Positions 32,307 to 41,390 of a DNA stretch of 50,146 bases are shown here, in pieces. Position 1 is the stretch's first letter, and each line of letters starts with the position of its first letter. The DNA lies in assembly GCA_964529795.1 (NCBI GenBank), contig CAZGXM010000011.1:1-50146 (forward strand), in the 5' to 3' direction. The notes beneath the pieces are model-generated. The model was not told the origin of the DNA, searched no databases, and saw nothing but the letters and a program-made list of their open reading frames with translations. The DNA is from CAZGXM01 sp964529795 (lineage in GTDB: Bacteria > Bacillota > JADQBR01). The position numbers and the translations under genes were made by a program.

Positions 32307-32309
32307 GCC

Positions 32310-34223
32310 TTAACCCCTCTGTCTAACCCGGTGCAGTCTCAAACCGGGGAAAAACCGTTCCAGTACGGTCCGGGCTATACCCGCAGCATCCAGGGCATAC
32401 TTTTCCCGCATCAAATCCTGGCTTCCCTGCTGGACAAATTCATCAGGGATGGCCAGGTTATATACATCGGCCTGAACACCCTTCTGCGCCAGCAGTTCCA
32501 AAACTGCGCTGCCAAAACCGCCGGCCAGGACATGCTCCTCCACAGTAAGTATCCTTCTTGTTTTCTTTACTTGCGACAGAATTAATTGTCCGTCCAGGGG
32601 TTTCACAAAACGGGCATTGACCACCGCCGCATCTACCCCCCGGGCCAGCAGTTCCGCTGCCGCCTCCAGACTCGGGTGGACCATGTTACCCACGGCCAAA
32701 ATGGTAATGTCCTTGCCGTCACGCAGCAATTCTCCTTTGCCAATGGGTAGTTTGCGCAGTTTCTTATCCAAAGCCACTCCCACACCGGCCCCCCTTGGGT
32801 AGCGCAAGGTAATGGGCCCGTCATGTTCTACGGCGGTGTAAAGCATGTGACGCAATTCATTTTCATCCTTGGGCGCCATCACAGTTAGCCCGGGAATATT
32901 ACGTAAATATGCAAAGTCAAATAGACCCTGGTGAGTTTCGCCATCATCACCGACAATACCGGCCCTGTCCAAAGCAAAGACAACAGGCAGTTTCTGCAGC
33001 GCCACGTCATGCAATACCTGGTCGTAAGCCCGCTGCAGGAAAGTGGAATAAATAGCGACTACCGGTCTATAACCGCCGGCAGCCAGCCCCGCACTCATGG
33101 TAACGGCATGCTGTTCCGCTATACCCACGTCATAGGTTCGCCCGGGAAACTCTTTTTCAAAGGCATCAATGCCGGTACCACCGGGCATGGCAGCGGTAAC
33201 GGCAATTACCTTCTCATTTTTCCGGGCAATTTCTCTGAGCACATCGCTAAACACCAGGGTATAAGAAGGCACACTGGTATTCTTTATCTTTTTTCCGGTT
33301 TCAATGTCAAAGGGCCCGATGCCGTGAAAAAGGTCCGGGTTTTCCTGGGCGGGAACGTAGCCCTTACCCTTGGTGGTAAGAAGATGCACCAGCACCGGTC
33401 CCCTGATGGATTTTGCACTGTTAAGCACGGTCTTGAGGCCGCTAAAATTATGTCCATCCACAGGTCCCAGGTAAGTGAAGCCCAGTTCTTCAAACAGCAT
33501 ACCCGGCACTACCAGATATTTCAGGCTGTCTTTAATGCGTTCCATTACTTTCAGAACCCGGCTGCCCACCGAGGGCAGGCGTTTCAAGAGGTTTTCAATA
33601 TCTTCCTTCCCCTTGTAATACATGGGGTCGGAACGCATGCGGCTCAAGTAACCGGACACTGCCCCCACATTGGTGGCAATGGACATTTCGTTGTCATTGA
33701 GAATGACAATTAAATTTGTCCCCAGGTGACCGGCATGATTCAACGCCTCAAAAGCCATGCCGCCGGTAAGTGCACCGTCACCGATTATGGCTATCACGTG
33801 GTAGTTTTCTTTTCGCTGGTCCCTGACCAATGCCAGGCCCAAAGCTGCGGAAATGGATGTACTGCTGTGACCTGTATTAAAGGCATCATGGGGGCTTTCC
33901 TGGAATTTGGGAAAACCGCTCAAGCCCTGGTATTGTCGCAAGGTGTCAAAGTGCTCCTGCCTGCCGGTTAAAAGTTTATGTACGTAGGACTGGTGTCCCA
34001 CGTCAAAGATCAGCCTGTCCCGCGGGGAATCAAAAGTCAGGTGTAAGGCAATGGTAAGTTCTACCACCCCCAAATTCGGCGCCAGGTGCCCGCCGGTGCG
34101 AGAGACGGTGTCAATCATCTTTGCCCTGATTTCCTGCGCCAACTGGGTTAACTGTTTTGTGCCCAGGCCGCGCAAGTCCTTTGGGCCCTTGATGAGTGGC
34201 AAAATTTCGGTCAAATAAATCAC
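32310..34223 (-). CDS. dxs: 1-deoxy-D-xylulose-5-phosphate synthase
   Basis: First enzyme of the MEP isoprenoid pathway, thiamine-diphosphate dependent. The 637-residue protein has LIFDVGHQSYVHKLLTGR, the cofactor motif AIIGDGALTGGMAFEALNHA with NDNEMSIATNVGAVS, LGFTYLGPVDGHNFSGLKTV, the transketolase middle domain (FALDRAGIVGDDGETHQGLF), and the C-terminal domain TVEEHVLAGGFGSAVLELL. Full length. It overlaps the oapA stop by four bases, tying isoprenoid synthesis to the OLE RNA unit. Confidence 0.97.
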   Translation of the reverse strand: MIYLTEILPLIKGPKDLRGLGTKQLTQLAQEIRAKMIDTVSRTGGHLAPNLGVVELTIALHLTFDSPRDRLIFDVGHQSYVHKLLTGRQEHFDTLRQYQGLSGFPKFQESPHDAFNTGHSSTSISAALGLALVRDQRKENYHVIAIIGDGALTGGMAFEALNHAGHLGTNLIVILNDNEMSIATNVGAVSGYLSRMRSDPMYYKGKEDIENLLKRLPSVGSRVLKVMERIKDSLKYLVVPGMLFEELGFTYLGPVDGHNFSGLKTVLNSAKSIRGPVLVHLLTTKGKGYVPAQENPDLFHGIGPFDIETGKKIKNTSVPSYTLVFSDVLREIARKNEKVIAVTAAMPGGTGIDAFEKEFPGRTYDVGIAEQHAVTMSAGLAAGGYRPVVAIYSTFLQRAYDQVLHDVALQKLPVVFALDRAGIVGDDGETHQGLFDFAYLRNIPGLTVMAPKDENELRHMLYTAVEHDGPITLRYPRGAGVGVALDKKLRKLPIGKGELLRDGKDITILAVGNMVHPSLEAAAELLARGVDAAVVNARFVKPLDGQLILSQVKKTRRILTVEEHVLAGGFGSAVLELLAQKGVQADVYNLAIPDEFVQQGSQDLMREKYALDAAGIARTVLERFFPGLRLHRVRQRG

Positions 34224-34819
34224 CTTCTCTTCCCGTTTGCAAAAAACTCCACTTTAAAAATTCGTTCCCACCAAAACAACAACCTGCCTACTTGAAAGAC
34301 TACTTCCTCCGCCTTGTTTATGGCCACAGATTTGCCCATGGCTTTACCGCCTACGGTTAATGCAGCGATGGCCGCAGTCATCACGGTACCTGCAAAAAGC
34401 TGCACGTTACTGACCTGTCCCGTCAATAAACGTAAGACAATAACCGCACCAATGGCACCGCTTAAAGTCCCGGAAATGTCGCCCACCACATCATTGGCAA
34501 AGCTTGCCACGGTGTGAGAATTTCGCACAATACCCAGTGCCTGGCGGGCACCGGGAACCCTTTTCGCCGCTTTGGCATGAAATGCCCGGTCAGAAGCCAC
34601 CGTGGCCGCCACACCGACAATGTCAAAAATTATGCCTAGCAGTATAATTACAGCCAAAAGAATAAATGCTAAGATTAACGAAGTAATATTGTCCAAAATA
34701 ATTTGGGAAATAAAACTGGCCAAAATGGCTAAAAAAAACGTGCTTACGGCAATCAGGAATCCGTGCAGATGCGGACTGTGATTTTTATTGTTTCCCAACA
34801 CCATCCACTCCATTCGCAC
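34220..34819 (-). CDS. oapA: OLE-associated membrane protein OapA
   Basis: About 190-199 residues with four predicted membrane helices (roughly 22-42, 46-70, 120-135 and 140-155) and a basic loop (RAFHAKAAKRVPGARQAL) between. It lies immediately downstream of the structured 603-nt region and upstream of dxs, the reported position of the OLE RNA partner OapA, which binds the RNA and holds it at the membrane. FANDVVGDISGTLSGAIGA has an Asp and Gly three apart that may match the D104/G107 positions reported as critical in Bacillus halodurans (recollection; alignment needed). Starts at GTG 34819 or a few codons later are possible. Confidence 0.8.
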   Translation of the reverse strand: MRMEWMVLGNNKNHSPHLHGFLIAVSTFFLAILASFISQIILDNITSLILAFILLAVIILLGIIFDIVGVAATVASDRAFHAKAAKRVPGARQALGIVRNSHTVASFANDVVGDISGTLSGAIGAVIVLRLLTGQVSNVQLFAGTVMTAAIAALTVGGKAMGKSVAINKAEEVVFQVGRLLFWWERIFKVEFFANGKRR

Positions 34820-34841
34820 AGTGGGAGATGTTCAAGCACTA

Positions 34842-35444
34842 TGTAAGCAGGTGGCAACTGAGCAGGTAAACGCTGCGGCTTAGGTCCAGCAGGTTTTCCC
34901 AACCGGTCACCCGGCGTCGCCGCCGTGGCGGTTTCCCTTTCAGACCGGTTCTGCACCGTCACCGGCTGCAGGGCTGGATTACCACTTAGCACACACTTTA
35001 ATCCCTGCCCAGTCTTGCGCCAATGGCAAACAGTCTAGGAGTTTTCCTCCACAGTTAGCCGGCTTCTAGCCTCTTTTGCAGTGATGGTTTCAAAACAGGC
35101 CCCCGAACCTATGGCCACTTGGCCCGGGCACCTTCAGTATTTATCCACCACCACCACTCAAGGCAGGCTACGCTGCACCCAGCACTCTTCGCACCACATG
35201 CAGGTTTCCACCCCAAGCCGTAACGTTTTCTCTCTTGGAAAACTGCCACGCACTTGGGTCTCCGCGGGGGCGGGGTCAACGCCTACATGCCCTTGTAGAT
35301 CGCCCCATCCCCCTTAACTCCCAGCACCAACCCCCAACGGGGCGTCGGCAGCCAGCACCAGGAACTTCATCGATGTGCCCTTGACGGATTTTTAGGCCCG
35401 CCTTCAAAGCCGGTATCCTGACTAGAATACTGCGCCACCTACAG
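34842..35444 (-). ncRNA. ole: OLE RNA (ornate, large, extremophilic RNA)
   Basis: The 850-base gap between ispA and oapA/dxs holds no credible gene but is rich in helices. The ends pair: AGGTGGC with GCCACCT plus TGTA with TACA (35434-35444 against 34842-34855), defining about 603 nt, close to the roughly 610 nt of the founding Bacillus halodurans RNA. Internal hairpins include CTACA/TGTAG (about 35281-35296) and GGTT/AACC. Known OLE genes occupy this exact place in Firmicutes, with OapA next. The RNA forms an abundant membrane-associated complex implicated in cold, alcohol and Mg2+ stress. Boundaries rest on hand pairing. Confidence 0.85.
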
Positions 35445-35462
35445 TAAACAACAATATATCAT

Positions 35463-35530
35463 GTGAAATATGAGGTAAAAAGTGAAAGTAAAATTTGATA
35501 CGGCCTTACACTTGATACCTCACAGCTCAC
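35463..35530 (-). repeat. Long imperfect inverted repeat upstream of OLE
   Basis: GTGA...TGAGGTA...AGTG (35463-35484) pairs with CACT...TACCTCA...TCAC (35509-35530). It could be a leader hairpin of the OLE transcript or a small palindromic element. Confidence 0.5.
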
Positions 35531-35576
35531 ACCGGCAGCGATTTTATAACATTACTTATTATATACAGGAATTCTT

Positions 35577-35605
35577 ATTGTAACATGCATTATCTTCAGC
35601 TTCAA
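35577..35605 (-). promoter_or_regulatory. Candidate sigma-A promoter of OLE-oapA-dxs
   Basis: On the minus strand TTGAAG (35605-35600) and TACAAT (35582-35577) are 17 bases apart, about 130 bases upstream of the OLE 5' stem. Confidence 0.5.
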
Positions 35606-35668
35606 CAAGTGAAAAATGGCTTAAGAAGAAAATTTGACCAAAATTAACTCCCCAGCCATTTACCGTGT

Positions 35669-36559
35669 TTAAAAACTTCTTGTCAGGAGAAATCTTGCCA
35701 ACTGCCGCAGCGGCTCAGCCCTATCGGAAAAATAGCGCAGAGCATCCACTGCTTTAGCCACATTTTCCTCCGCCATTCGGTAGGACTGCTCCAAACCATA
35801 CAGTGCCGGGTAAGTTGCCTTCCGGTTTTTCTCATCGCTGCCCACCGGTTTTCCCAGGACTGCCACTTCTCCTTCTATATCCAGTATATCATCTGTAATT
35901 TGAAATGCCAAACCGAAATATTCAGCGTATTTGTCCAGCGCCGCTATTTCCTGTTCACCGCCGCCGGCCAAAACCGCTCCGGCCTGCAGTGACGCGCGAA
36001 ATAAGGCCCCGGTTTTGTAATTATGAATGCATAACATTTTATCCTTATCTGCCGGCTGCCCCTCAGCTTCCAGGTCGGCAACCTGACCGCCCACCATTCC
36101 CGCACACCCAGCACCCACCGCGGCAATTTTTACTACCCGCGCTACCGCCCCGGCGGTTACACCGGGGACCGAGAGATTCTCACTGATGACTTCAAAAGCT
36201 TTCGTTAACAGCGCATCTCCGGCCAAAATGGCCATGGCTTCCCCGTACACTTTGTGACAGGTAGGTTTGCCCCGCCGCAGGTCATCATCGTCCATGGCAG
36301 GAAGGTCGTCGTGAATTAACGAATAGGTATGAATGAATTCAAAGGCGCATGCCGTCGGCAGTACCAATTCCTTATCCTTTCCCAGGCTTTCCGCCCCGGC
36401 CATGACCAGAATGGGACGTAACCTTTTACCACCGGCAAAGACGCTGTAGCGCACGGCCCGGTGTAAAGTCTGGGGAAATTCCTCGGCTGCCGGTAAATAA
36501 CGGTCCAATTCCTCGTTAATTAATTTTTGCCTTTCCTGGAGATAATCATTTAGCTGCAC
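35669..36559 (-). CDS. ispA: Farnesyl/geranylgeranyl diphosphate synthase
   Basis: Trans-prenyltransferase chain-elongating IPP to FPP. The 296-residue protein has GGKRLRPILVMAGAESLG, the first Asp-rich motif LIHDDLPAMDDDDLRRGKPT, the KT motif HNYKTGALFRASL, and the second Asp-rich motif FQITDDILDIEGEVAVLGKP, then GSDEKNRKATYPALYGLE. GTG start at 36559, abutting the xseB stop. Located directly upstream of the OLE RNA. Confidence 0.96.
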   Translation of the reverse strand: MQLNDYLQERQKLINEELDRYLPAAEEFPQTLHRAVRYSVFAGGKRLRPILVMAGAESLGKDKELVLPTACAFEFIHTYSLIHDDLPAMDDDDLRRGKPTCHKVYGEAMAILAGDALLTKAFEVISENLSVPGVTAGAVARVVKIAAVGAGCAGMVGGQVADLEAEGQPADKDKMLCIHNYKTGALFRASLQAGAVLAGGGEQEIAALDKYAEYFGLAFQITDDILDIEGEVAVLGKPVGSDEKNRKATYPALYGLEQSYRMAEENVAKAVDALRYFSDRAEPLRQLARFLLTRSF

Positions 36560-36802
36560 TTACTTCACTCCATCCGTTTTTTCAAAAGGTACAAGCTTGA
36601 TTTCGCCATTTTCGTCCAGTAACATTTTCATTCTTTCCTCCACCTGCAGGAGCCGTTTGTTACAAAGCTGCAGTAAGGCCACGCCCTCCTGGAAATCAGC
36701 CAGAGCCTCCTCCAGGGTAACATCACCCTGCTCCAGTTTGCTGACAATTGCTTCCAATTTTTCCACTGCAGTTTCAAAACTCAAATCCTTTGCTTCTGCC
36801 AT
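36560..36802 (-). CDS. xseB: Exodeoxyribonuclease VII small subunit
   Basis: 80-residue helical hairpin protein that binds XseA. LSFETAVEKLEAIVSKLEQG with VTLEEALADFQEGVALLQLC is the family signature. ATG 36802 follows AAAGGAGG; a longer frame to 36835 is less likely. It overlaps the xseA end by 22 bases. Confidence 0.93.
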   Translation of the reverse strand: MAEAKDLSFETAVEKLEAIVSKLEQGDVTLEEALADFQEGVALLQLCNKRLLQVEERMKMLLDENGEIKLVPFEKTDGVK

Positions 36803-38013
36803 GGCAGTTCCTCCTTTACCCTTTCTACCCGGCAATCAATTGCTCCCTTGAAAAGCAGGACCTCCAGCTGCTGCCCCGGTACTGCATCCGCCGCACTGGC
36901 AAGCACCCGTTTATCCTGCAGCCGGCAAATTGAATAGCCGCGGCCCAGCACCCCCAACGGGCTGTAAGCGTCCAGCCCGGCGCCAAGCTGTGACAAACGG
37001 TTATACTTATCGGTAATTATTTTCCTCATTACCCTGCTTAAATCCTTTGCCAGCACGTCCACCTTTTGCTGCCGGTCCTGGAAGAGGGTTTGAGGTGACC
37101 TGAACACCTTTCGCTGGCCCAAGTAAGCCAAACGCTGTTTTTCAGCCTGCATTTTTGCTGTTAGAGCCTGGTTTAACTGCCGGGATAGAGAGGAAAGCTG
37201 TGCCTGCAGGTCCCGGTAGTGGGGTACGGCCAGTTCCGCAGCCGCCGAAGGAGTAGGTGCCCGCCGGTCTGCCACAAAATCGGCTATAGTAAAATCGGTT
37301 TCGTGTCCCACCGCGGAAATCACCGGTATCCTCGAGCGGTAAATAGCCCGGGCCACCTCTTCGGTGTTGAAAGCCCATAATTCTTCCAAAGAACCGCCGC
37401 CCCGGCCCATGATAATCACATCAACATCAGTATACATGTTCAACCGGCCCAGTGCCAGTGCTATTTCCCCCGGGGCCTCGGGCCCCTGCACCGTCGCCGG
37501 TGAGAGTACCAGTCCCACCCGGGGAAACCGGCGTTTGATGACATTTAAAATATCCTGCAGCGCCGCCCCGGAAATAGAAGTGACGATACCGATTTTGCGG
37601 GGCAAAACCGGTATCGCCTTCTTATTGGCATCAGCAAACAAACCCTCTGCTTCCAATCTTTGTTTCAGCTGTTCAAAAGCAGCATATAAACTGCCGTAAC
37701 CATGGGGTTCCAAATCCAGCACGTAAAGCTGGTACTGGCCCCCCTGGGTGTAAACCGAGACATAACCGTTAGCCAAAACCTGCATGCCGTCTTCCGGCAT
37801 AAATTTCAGGCGGTTGTTGCGGCTTCTAAACATCACACAGCGCACGGAACCGCCACTGTCCTTTAAAGTAAAGTACATGTGGCCGGAATTATGATGTTTA
37901 AAATTGGATATTTCCCCTTTTACCCAGAGATTGACCAGGTTGGGGTCGGCTTCCAGCAAACTTTTCAGGTAGTTGTTTAGTTGGCTAACAGTTATTATCC
38001 GTTTACTTTGCAC
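36781..38013 (-). CDS. xseA: Exodeoxyribonuclease VII large subunit
   Basis: Catalytic subunit of ExoVII, a single-strand DNA exonuclease. The 410-residue protein has an N-terminal OB fold (LVNLWVKGEISNFKHHNSGH), the central nuclease domain (IGIVTSISGAALQDILNVI; DVIIMGRGGGSLEELWAFN; VISAVGHETDFTIADFVADR with APTPSAAAE), and a helical C-terminal arm. Full length. It overlaps the folD stop by 11 bases. Confidence 0.96.
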   Translation of the reverse strand: MQSKRIITVSQLNNYLKSLLEADPNLVNLWVKGEISNFKHHNSGHMYFTLKDSGGSVRCVMFRSRNNRLKFMPEDGMQVLANGYVSVYTQGGQYQLYVLDLEPHGYGSLYAAFEQLKQRLEAEGLFADANKKAIPVLPRKIGIVTSISGAALQDILNVIKRRFPRVGLVLSPATVQGPEAPGEIALALGRLNMYTDVDVIIMGRGGGSLEELWAFNTEEVARAIYRSRIPVISAVGHETDFTIADFVADRRAPTPSAAAELAVPHYRDLQAQLSSLSRQLNQALTAKMQAEKQRLAYLGQRKVFRSPQTLFQDRQQKVDVLAKDLSRVMRKIITDKYNRLSQLGAGLDAYSPLGVLGRGYSICRLQDKRVLASAADAVPGQQLEVLLFKGAIDCRVERVKEELPWQKQRI

Positions 38014-38854
38014 TGCGTTTTGCAGCCTCCAGTGTATTTAAAAGCAGCATGGTAATGGTCATGGGCCCGACACCGCCGGGTACCGGAGTAATCCAGCCGG
38101 CTTTTTCCTTGACGCTATCAAAGTGAACGTCGCCCACCAGTTTGCCGTCTTCGGTACGGTTTATCCCCACGTCAATGACAACGGCACCTTCTTTGACCAT
38201 ATCGCCGGTAATCATTTCCGGGCGGCCCACAGCAGCTACCAGGATGTCCGCTTCACGGCACTCCTTCGCCAAATCCCGGGTCCGGGAGTGGCAGATGGTC
38301 ACTGTGGCATGTTTGGCCAACAGCATCATGGACACCGGCTTGCCGACGATATTGGAACGGCCCACCACTACCGCCTTCTTGCCCTTGGGATCAATACCCG
38401 CTTTTTCCAGCATCACCATACAGCCGTGCGGGGTGCAGGGATAATAGCAGTCATCACCTATTACCAGGTTACCCACATTGGCCGGGTGAAAACCGTCAAC
38501 ATCCTTTTCCAGGGCAATGGCATCAATTACAGCCTTCTCGTCAATATGATCCGGTACCGGCAGCTGAACCAGGATACCGTGAATTTTCTGGTCATTGTTC
38601 AGCTTGTCAATCAAGGCCAACAGTTCATCCTGTGTGGTTTCCGCAGGCAAACGGTGAACCTCGGAGTAGATACCCACTTCACCGCATGACTTGTGCTTGT
38701 TACGCACGTAAACCTGGGAAGCCGGGTTCTCTCCCACCAGCACAACCGCCAAACCGGGTTCTATCCCCTTGGCCTTTAACGCTTCCACTTCTTTCTTGAT
38801 GTCTTCACGTACTTCCTTGGCAATCTGCTTGCCGTCCAAAATCTTTGCAGACAT
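38003..38854 (-). CDS. folD: Methylenetetrahydrofolate dehydrogenase/cyclohydrolase
   Basis: Bifunctional folate enzyme, also part of acetyl-CoA pathway carbon flow in anaerobes. The 283-residue protein has ENPASQVYVRNKHKSCGEVG (catalytic Lys), GILVQLPVPDHIDEKAVIDA, VVVGRSNIVGKPVSMMLLAK, HSRTRDLAKECREADIL and TPVPGGVGPMTITMLLLNT. ATG 38854 is eight bases after GGGGAGG. Confidence 0.97.
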   Translation of the reverse strand: MSAKILDGKQIAKEVREDIKKEVEALKAKGIEPGLAVVLVGENPASQVYVRNKHKSCGEVGIYSEVHRLPAETTQDELLALIDKLNNDQKIHGILVQLPVPDHIDEKAVIDAIALEKDVDGFHPANVGNLVIGDDCYYPCTPHGCMVMLEKAGIDPKGKKAVVVGRSNIVGKPVSMMLLAKHATVTICHSRTRDLAKECREADILVAAVGRPEMITGDMVKEGAVVIDVGINRTEDGKLVGDVHFDSVKEKAGWITPVPGGVGPMTITMLLLNTLEAAKRSAK

Positions 38855-38934
38855 GTGTCAAACCTCCCCAAAAAATTTTTCAGCAACTCCCCGTTACCGT
38901 CTCCGTCATCACCCCGGGGTCAATAATCTTGCTT

Positions 38935-40332
38935 TTAACCCTTATTTTTTAAATACCGGTCAATGGCCTTGGCAGCCTTCTTGCCGGCACCCATGGCAAG
39001 AATTACCGTTGCTGCACCGGTAACAATATCACCGCCGGCGAAAACGCCTTCTTTGGTGGTGGCACCGGTTTCCTCGTCGGCTTTGATGGTACCCTTGGGG
39101 TTAAGCTCCATATCCGGTGTAGTTGAGGGAACCAGCGGGTTTGGTCCCTGGCCGATGGCCATTACCACGGTATCCACTTCCATGAAGAACTCCGAGCCTT
39201 CAATGGGGATGGGGCGACGGCGCCCGGAAGCATCCGGCTCGCCCAATTCATACCTGATGCAGGTCATGCCCTTTACCCAGCCGTCTTCAGTGCCCTGGAT
39301 TTCCACCGGGCTGGTAAGCAGTTTGAACTGAACGCCTTCTTCCTCGGCATGATGGACTTCTTCCGCCCGGGCAGGCATTTCATCCGCCGAACGGCGATAA
39401 ACAATGTATGATTCTTGAGCGCCCAGGCGCAGGGCCGTCCGGGCAGCGTCCATAGCCACGTTGCCGGCGCCGACTACCGCCACTCTCTTGCCTACCTTGA
39501 TCGGTGTGGCAAACTCGGGAAACTGATAAGCTTTCATCAAATTGGTCCTGGTCAGGAATTCATTGGCGGAATAAACGCCGATAAAGTTCTCGCCGGGAAT
39601 ATTCATGAAATAAGGCAGCCCGGCACCGGTGCCAATAAATACGGCATCATAACCCTCTTCCAGCAGTTCATCCACCGTATTCACCTTGCCGACCACGGCA
39701 TTGGTCCTGATTTCCACGCCCAGCTTGCGGATATAGTCGATCTCGGTCTGTACCACTTCCTTGGGCAAGCGGAACTGGGGGATACCATACATCAGCACTC
39801 CGCCCGCCACGTGTAATGCCTCGAAAACAGTAACCCGGTGCCCCATTTTCGCCAGGTCCGCTGCTGCAGTCAAGCCTGACGGTCCACCGCCAACTACCGC
39901 CACTTTTTTACCGGTACTGTCCGGGACTGACGGCGGGGTAACGCCTTTTTTCAGTTGGTAATCTGCAGCATACCGCTCCAGGCGGCCAATACCCACCGGG
40001 TCACCTTTCTTACCCAAAGTACAGTATTTCTCGCACTGGTTCTCCTGGGGGCAAACCCGCCCGCAAATGGCCGGCAGATTATTCTTTTCCTTGATTTTTT
40101 CAATGGCGCCGTCAAAGTCCTTGTCCTTAATCCGGGCAATAAAAGCGCGGATATCCACTTCCACCGGGCAACCCTGGCGGCAGGGTTCCTTCTTGCACTG
40201 AATGCAGCGTTCCGCTTCCCTGAGCGCCATTTCTTCCGTGTATCCCAACGCCACCTCTTCGAAGTTTTTGCTGCGCTCTTTGGGGTCCTGCGACGGCATC
40301 GGGGTCTTTTCCAATACTACTGGCATCCGCAT
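38935..40332 (-). CDS. nfnB: NfnB, large subunit of the bifurcating NADPH:ferredoxin/NAD transhydrogenase
   Basis: 465-residue glutamate-synthase-small-subunit-like flavoprotein. N-terminal cysteines CIQCKKEPCRQGC and CGRVCPQENQCEKYC hold two [4Fe-4S] clusters. Two dinucleotide sites follow, VAVVGGGPSGLTAAADLAKM (FAD) and VAVVGAGNVAMDAARTALRL (NADPH), and the end has GVFAGGDIVTGAATVILAMG. Beside the 280-residue FAD/NAD protein it fits NfnAB rather than true glutamate synthase, as no large gltB lies here. It overlaps nfnA by 16 bases. Confidence 0.88.
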   Translation of the reverse strand: MRMPVVLEKTPMPSQDPKERSKNFEEVALGYTEEMALREAERCIQCKKEPCRQGCPVEVDIRAFIARIKDKDFDGAIEKIKEKNNLPAICGRVCPQENQCEKYCTLGKKGDPVGIGRLERYAADYQLKKGVTPPSVPDSTGKKVAVVGGGPSGLTAAADLAKMGHRVTVFEALHVAGGVLMYGIPQFRLPKEVVQTEIDYIRKLGVEIRTNAVVGKVNTVDELLEEGYDAVFIGTGAGLPYFMNIPGENFIGVYSANEFLTRTNLMKAYQFPEFATPIKVGKRVAVVGAGNVAMDAARTALRLGAQESYIVYRRSADEMPARAEEVHHAEEEGVQFKLLTSPVEIQGTEDGWVKGMTCIRYELGEPDASGRRRPIPIEGSEFFMEVDTVVMAIGQGPNPLVPSTTPDMELNPKGTIKADEETGATTKEGVFAGGDIVTGAATVILAMGAGKKAAKAIDRYLKNKG

Positions 40333-41159
40333 TCACCTCCACAACTGCCTGCAGCTTCCGCTCTCTTTTCCGCATCCTTATAAATTGCCAAACGCCGGAT
40401 AGCCAGATCCCAGTCAATGAGATGGCCGTCAAACTCCGGGCCGTCGACACAGGCAAACTTGGTTTCATCGCCCACCGCAACCCGGCAGGCGCCGCACATG
40501 CCGGTCCCGTCCACCATGATGGGGTTCATGCTGACGATGGTAGAAATACCGTAAGGCTTGGTGGTACCGGCAACCGCACGCATCATTACCACCGGCCCGA
40601 TAGCCCAGATATGCTTGATATCGCCCTTTTCCTCGATAACCTGCTGCAAAAGGTCGGTGACAAACCCCTTGTGACCGTAGGAACCGTCATCAGTGGCCAC
40701 CAGCAGGATATCACTGACTGCCCGCATTTCATCTTCCAGAATCAATAAGTCCTTGGTACGGGCACCGATAATGGCTATGACTTCATTGCCCGCTTCTTTA
40801 AGCGCCCTGGTAATCGGGTACAGCGGGGCGACTCCCACGCCACCGCCCACGCAAACAATGCGGCCAAAATTTTCAATTTCCGAAGGCCGGCCCAGGGGTC
40901 CTACAAAATCCGCAATACTGTCCCCCTCAGCCAGCGCGCCTAGTTTTTTGGTGGTATAACCAACCTCTTGAAAGATTGTAGTGATGGTTCCTACCTCACG
41001 ATTATACTCTGCTATTGTCAGCGGTATCCGTTCTCCTTTGTCATCCACACGCAGGATGATAAACTGTCCCGCCTGCGCCTTGGCAGCTACCATTGGTGCC
41101 TTGATTTCAAAACGCTTGACGGTTGGAGCTAAGACCTTTTTTGCAACAATTTGGTACAC
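40317..41159 (-). CDS. nfnA: NfnA, small subunit of the bifurcating transhydrogenase
   Basis: 280-residue ferredoxin-NADP reductase-type protein. It has the FAD region (FIILRVDDKGERIPLTIAEY), the NAD-binding VCVGGGVGVAPLYPITRAL, and a C-terminal [2Fe-2S] site (GTGMCGACRVAVGDETKFAC with VDGPEFDGHLIDWDLA). With NfnB it couples NADPH oxidation to reduction of NAD and ferredoxin, or the reverse. GTG 41159 follows GGGAGG. First gene of the leftward core unit. Confidence 0.88.
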   Translation of the reverse strand: MYQIVAKKVLAPTVKRFEIKAPMVAAKAQAGQFIILRVDDKGERIPLTIAEYNREVGTITTIFQEVGYTTKKLGALAEGDSIADFVGPLGRPSEIENFGRIVCVGGGVGVAPLYPITRALKEAGNEVIAIIGARTKDLLILEDEMRAVSDILLVATDDGSYGHKGFVTDLLQQVIEEKGDIKHIWAIGPVVMMRAVAGTTKPYGISTIVSMNPIMVDGTGMCGACRVAVGDETKFACVDGPEFDGHLIDWDLAIRRLAIYKDAEKRAEAAGSCGGECGCQ

Positions 41160-41390
41160 CTTTTCTTTCCCTCCCTGTCAGGTAGTTTTGTATACATCAT
41201 AATAGTATTCGCACCTTAAACTTTGTTCTCCTGCCCAAGCTTGGGAAAAAGTCTAACTTTTCGGAATTAGCATGTGACTTCAAGGCCCATTTTATGGTTG
41301 GGGAATAATCCTATTCATGTTTATGCATAATATATCAAGACTTACTTTTTTGCGGGAGGTGAAAAACTGGTTCTTTTAACCAGTAAGCCA
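41160..41390. other. Divergent intergenic region nfnA / phosphorylase
   Basis: Holds the start signals for both genes. Just before the phosphorylase, CTGGTT-CTTTT-AACCAG (41367-41383) forms a small hairpin between GGGAGGTG (41354-41361) and the GTG at 41391. Confidence 0.4.

Noticed and set aside
34753..34992. A 79-codon leftward frame reading into oapA
   Set aside because: It lies in the structured OLE region and is low-complexity; the RNA explains the sequence better.
35180..35365. A leftward frame with a CxxCxxC-like stretch (CMWCEEC), suggestive of a zinc ribbon
   Set aside because: It is interrupted by a stop and falls wholly inside the OLE RNA, where base-pairing constraints explain the pattern.
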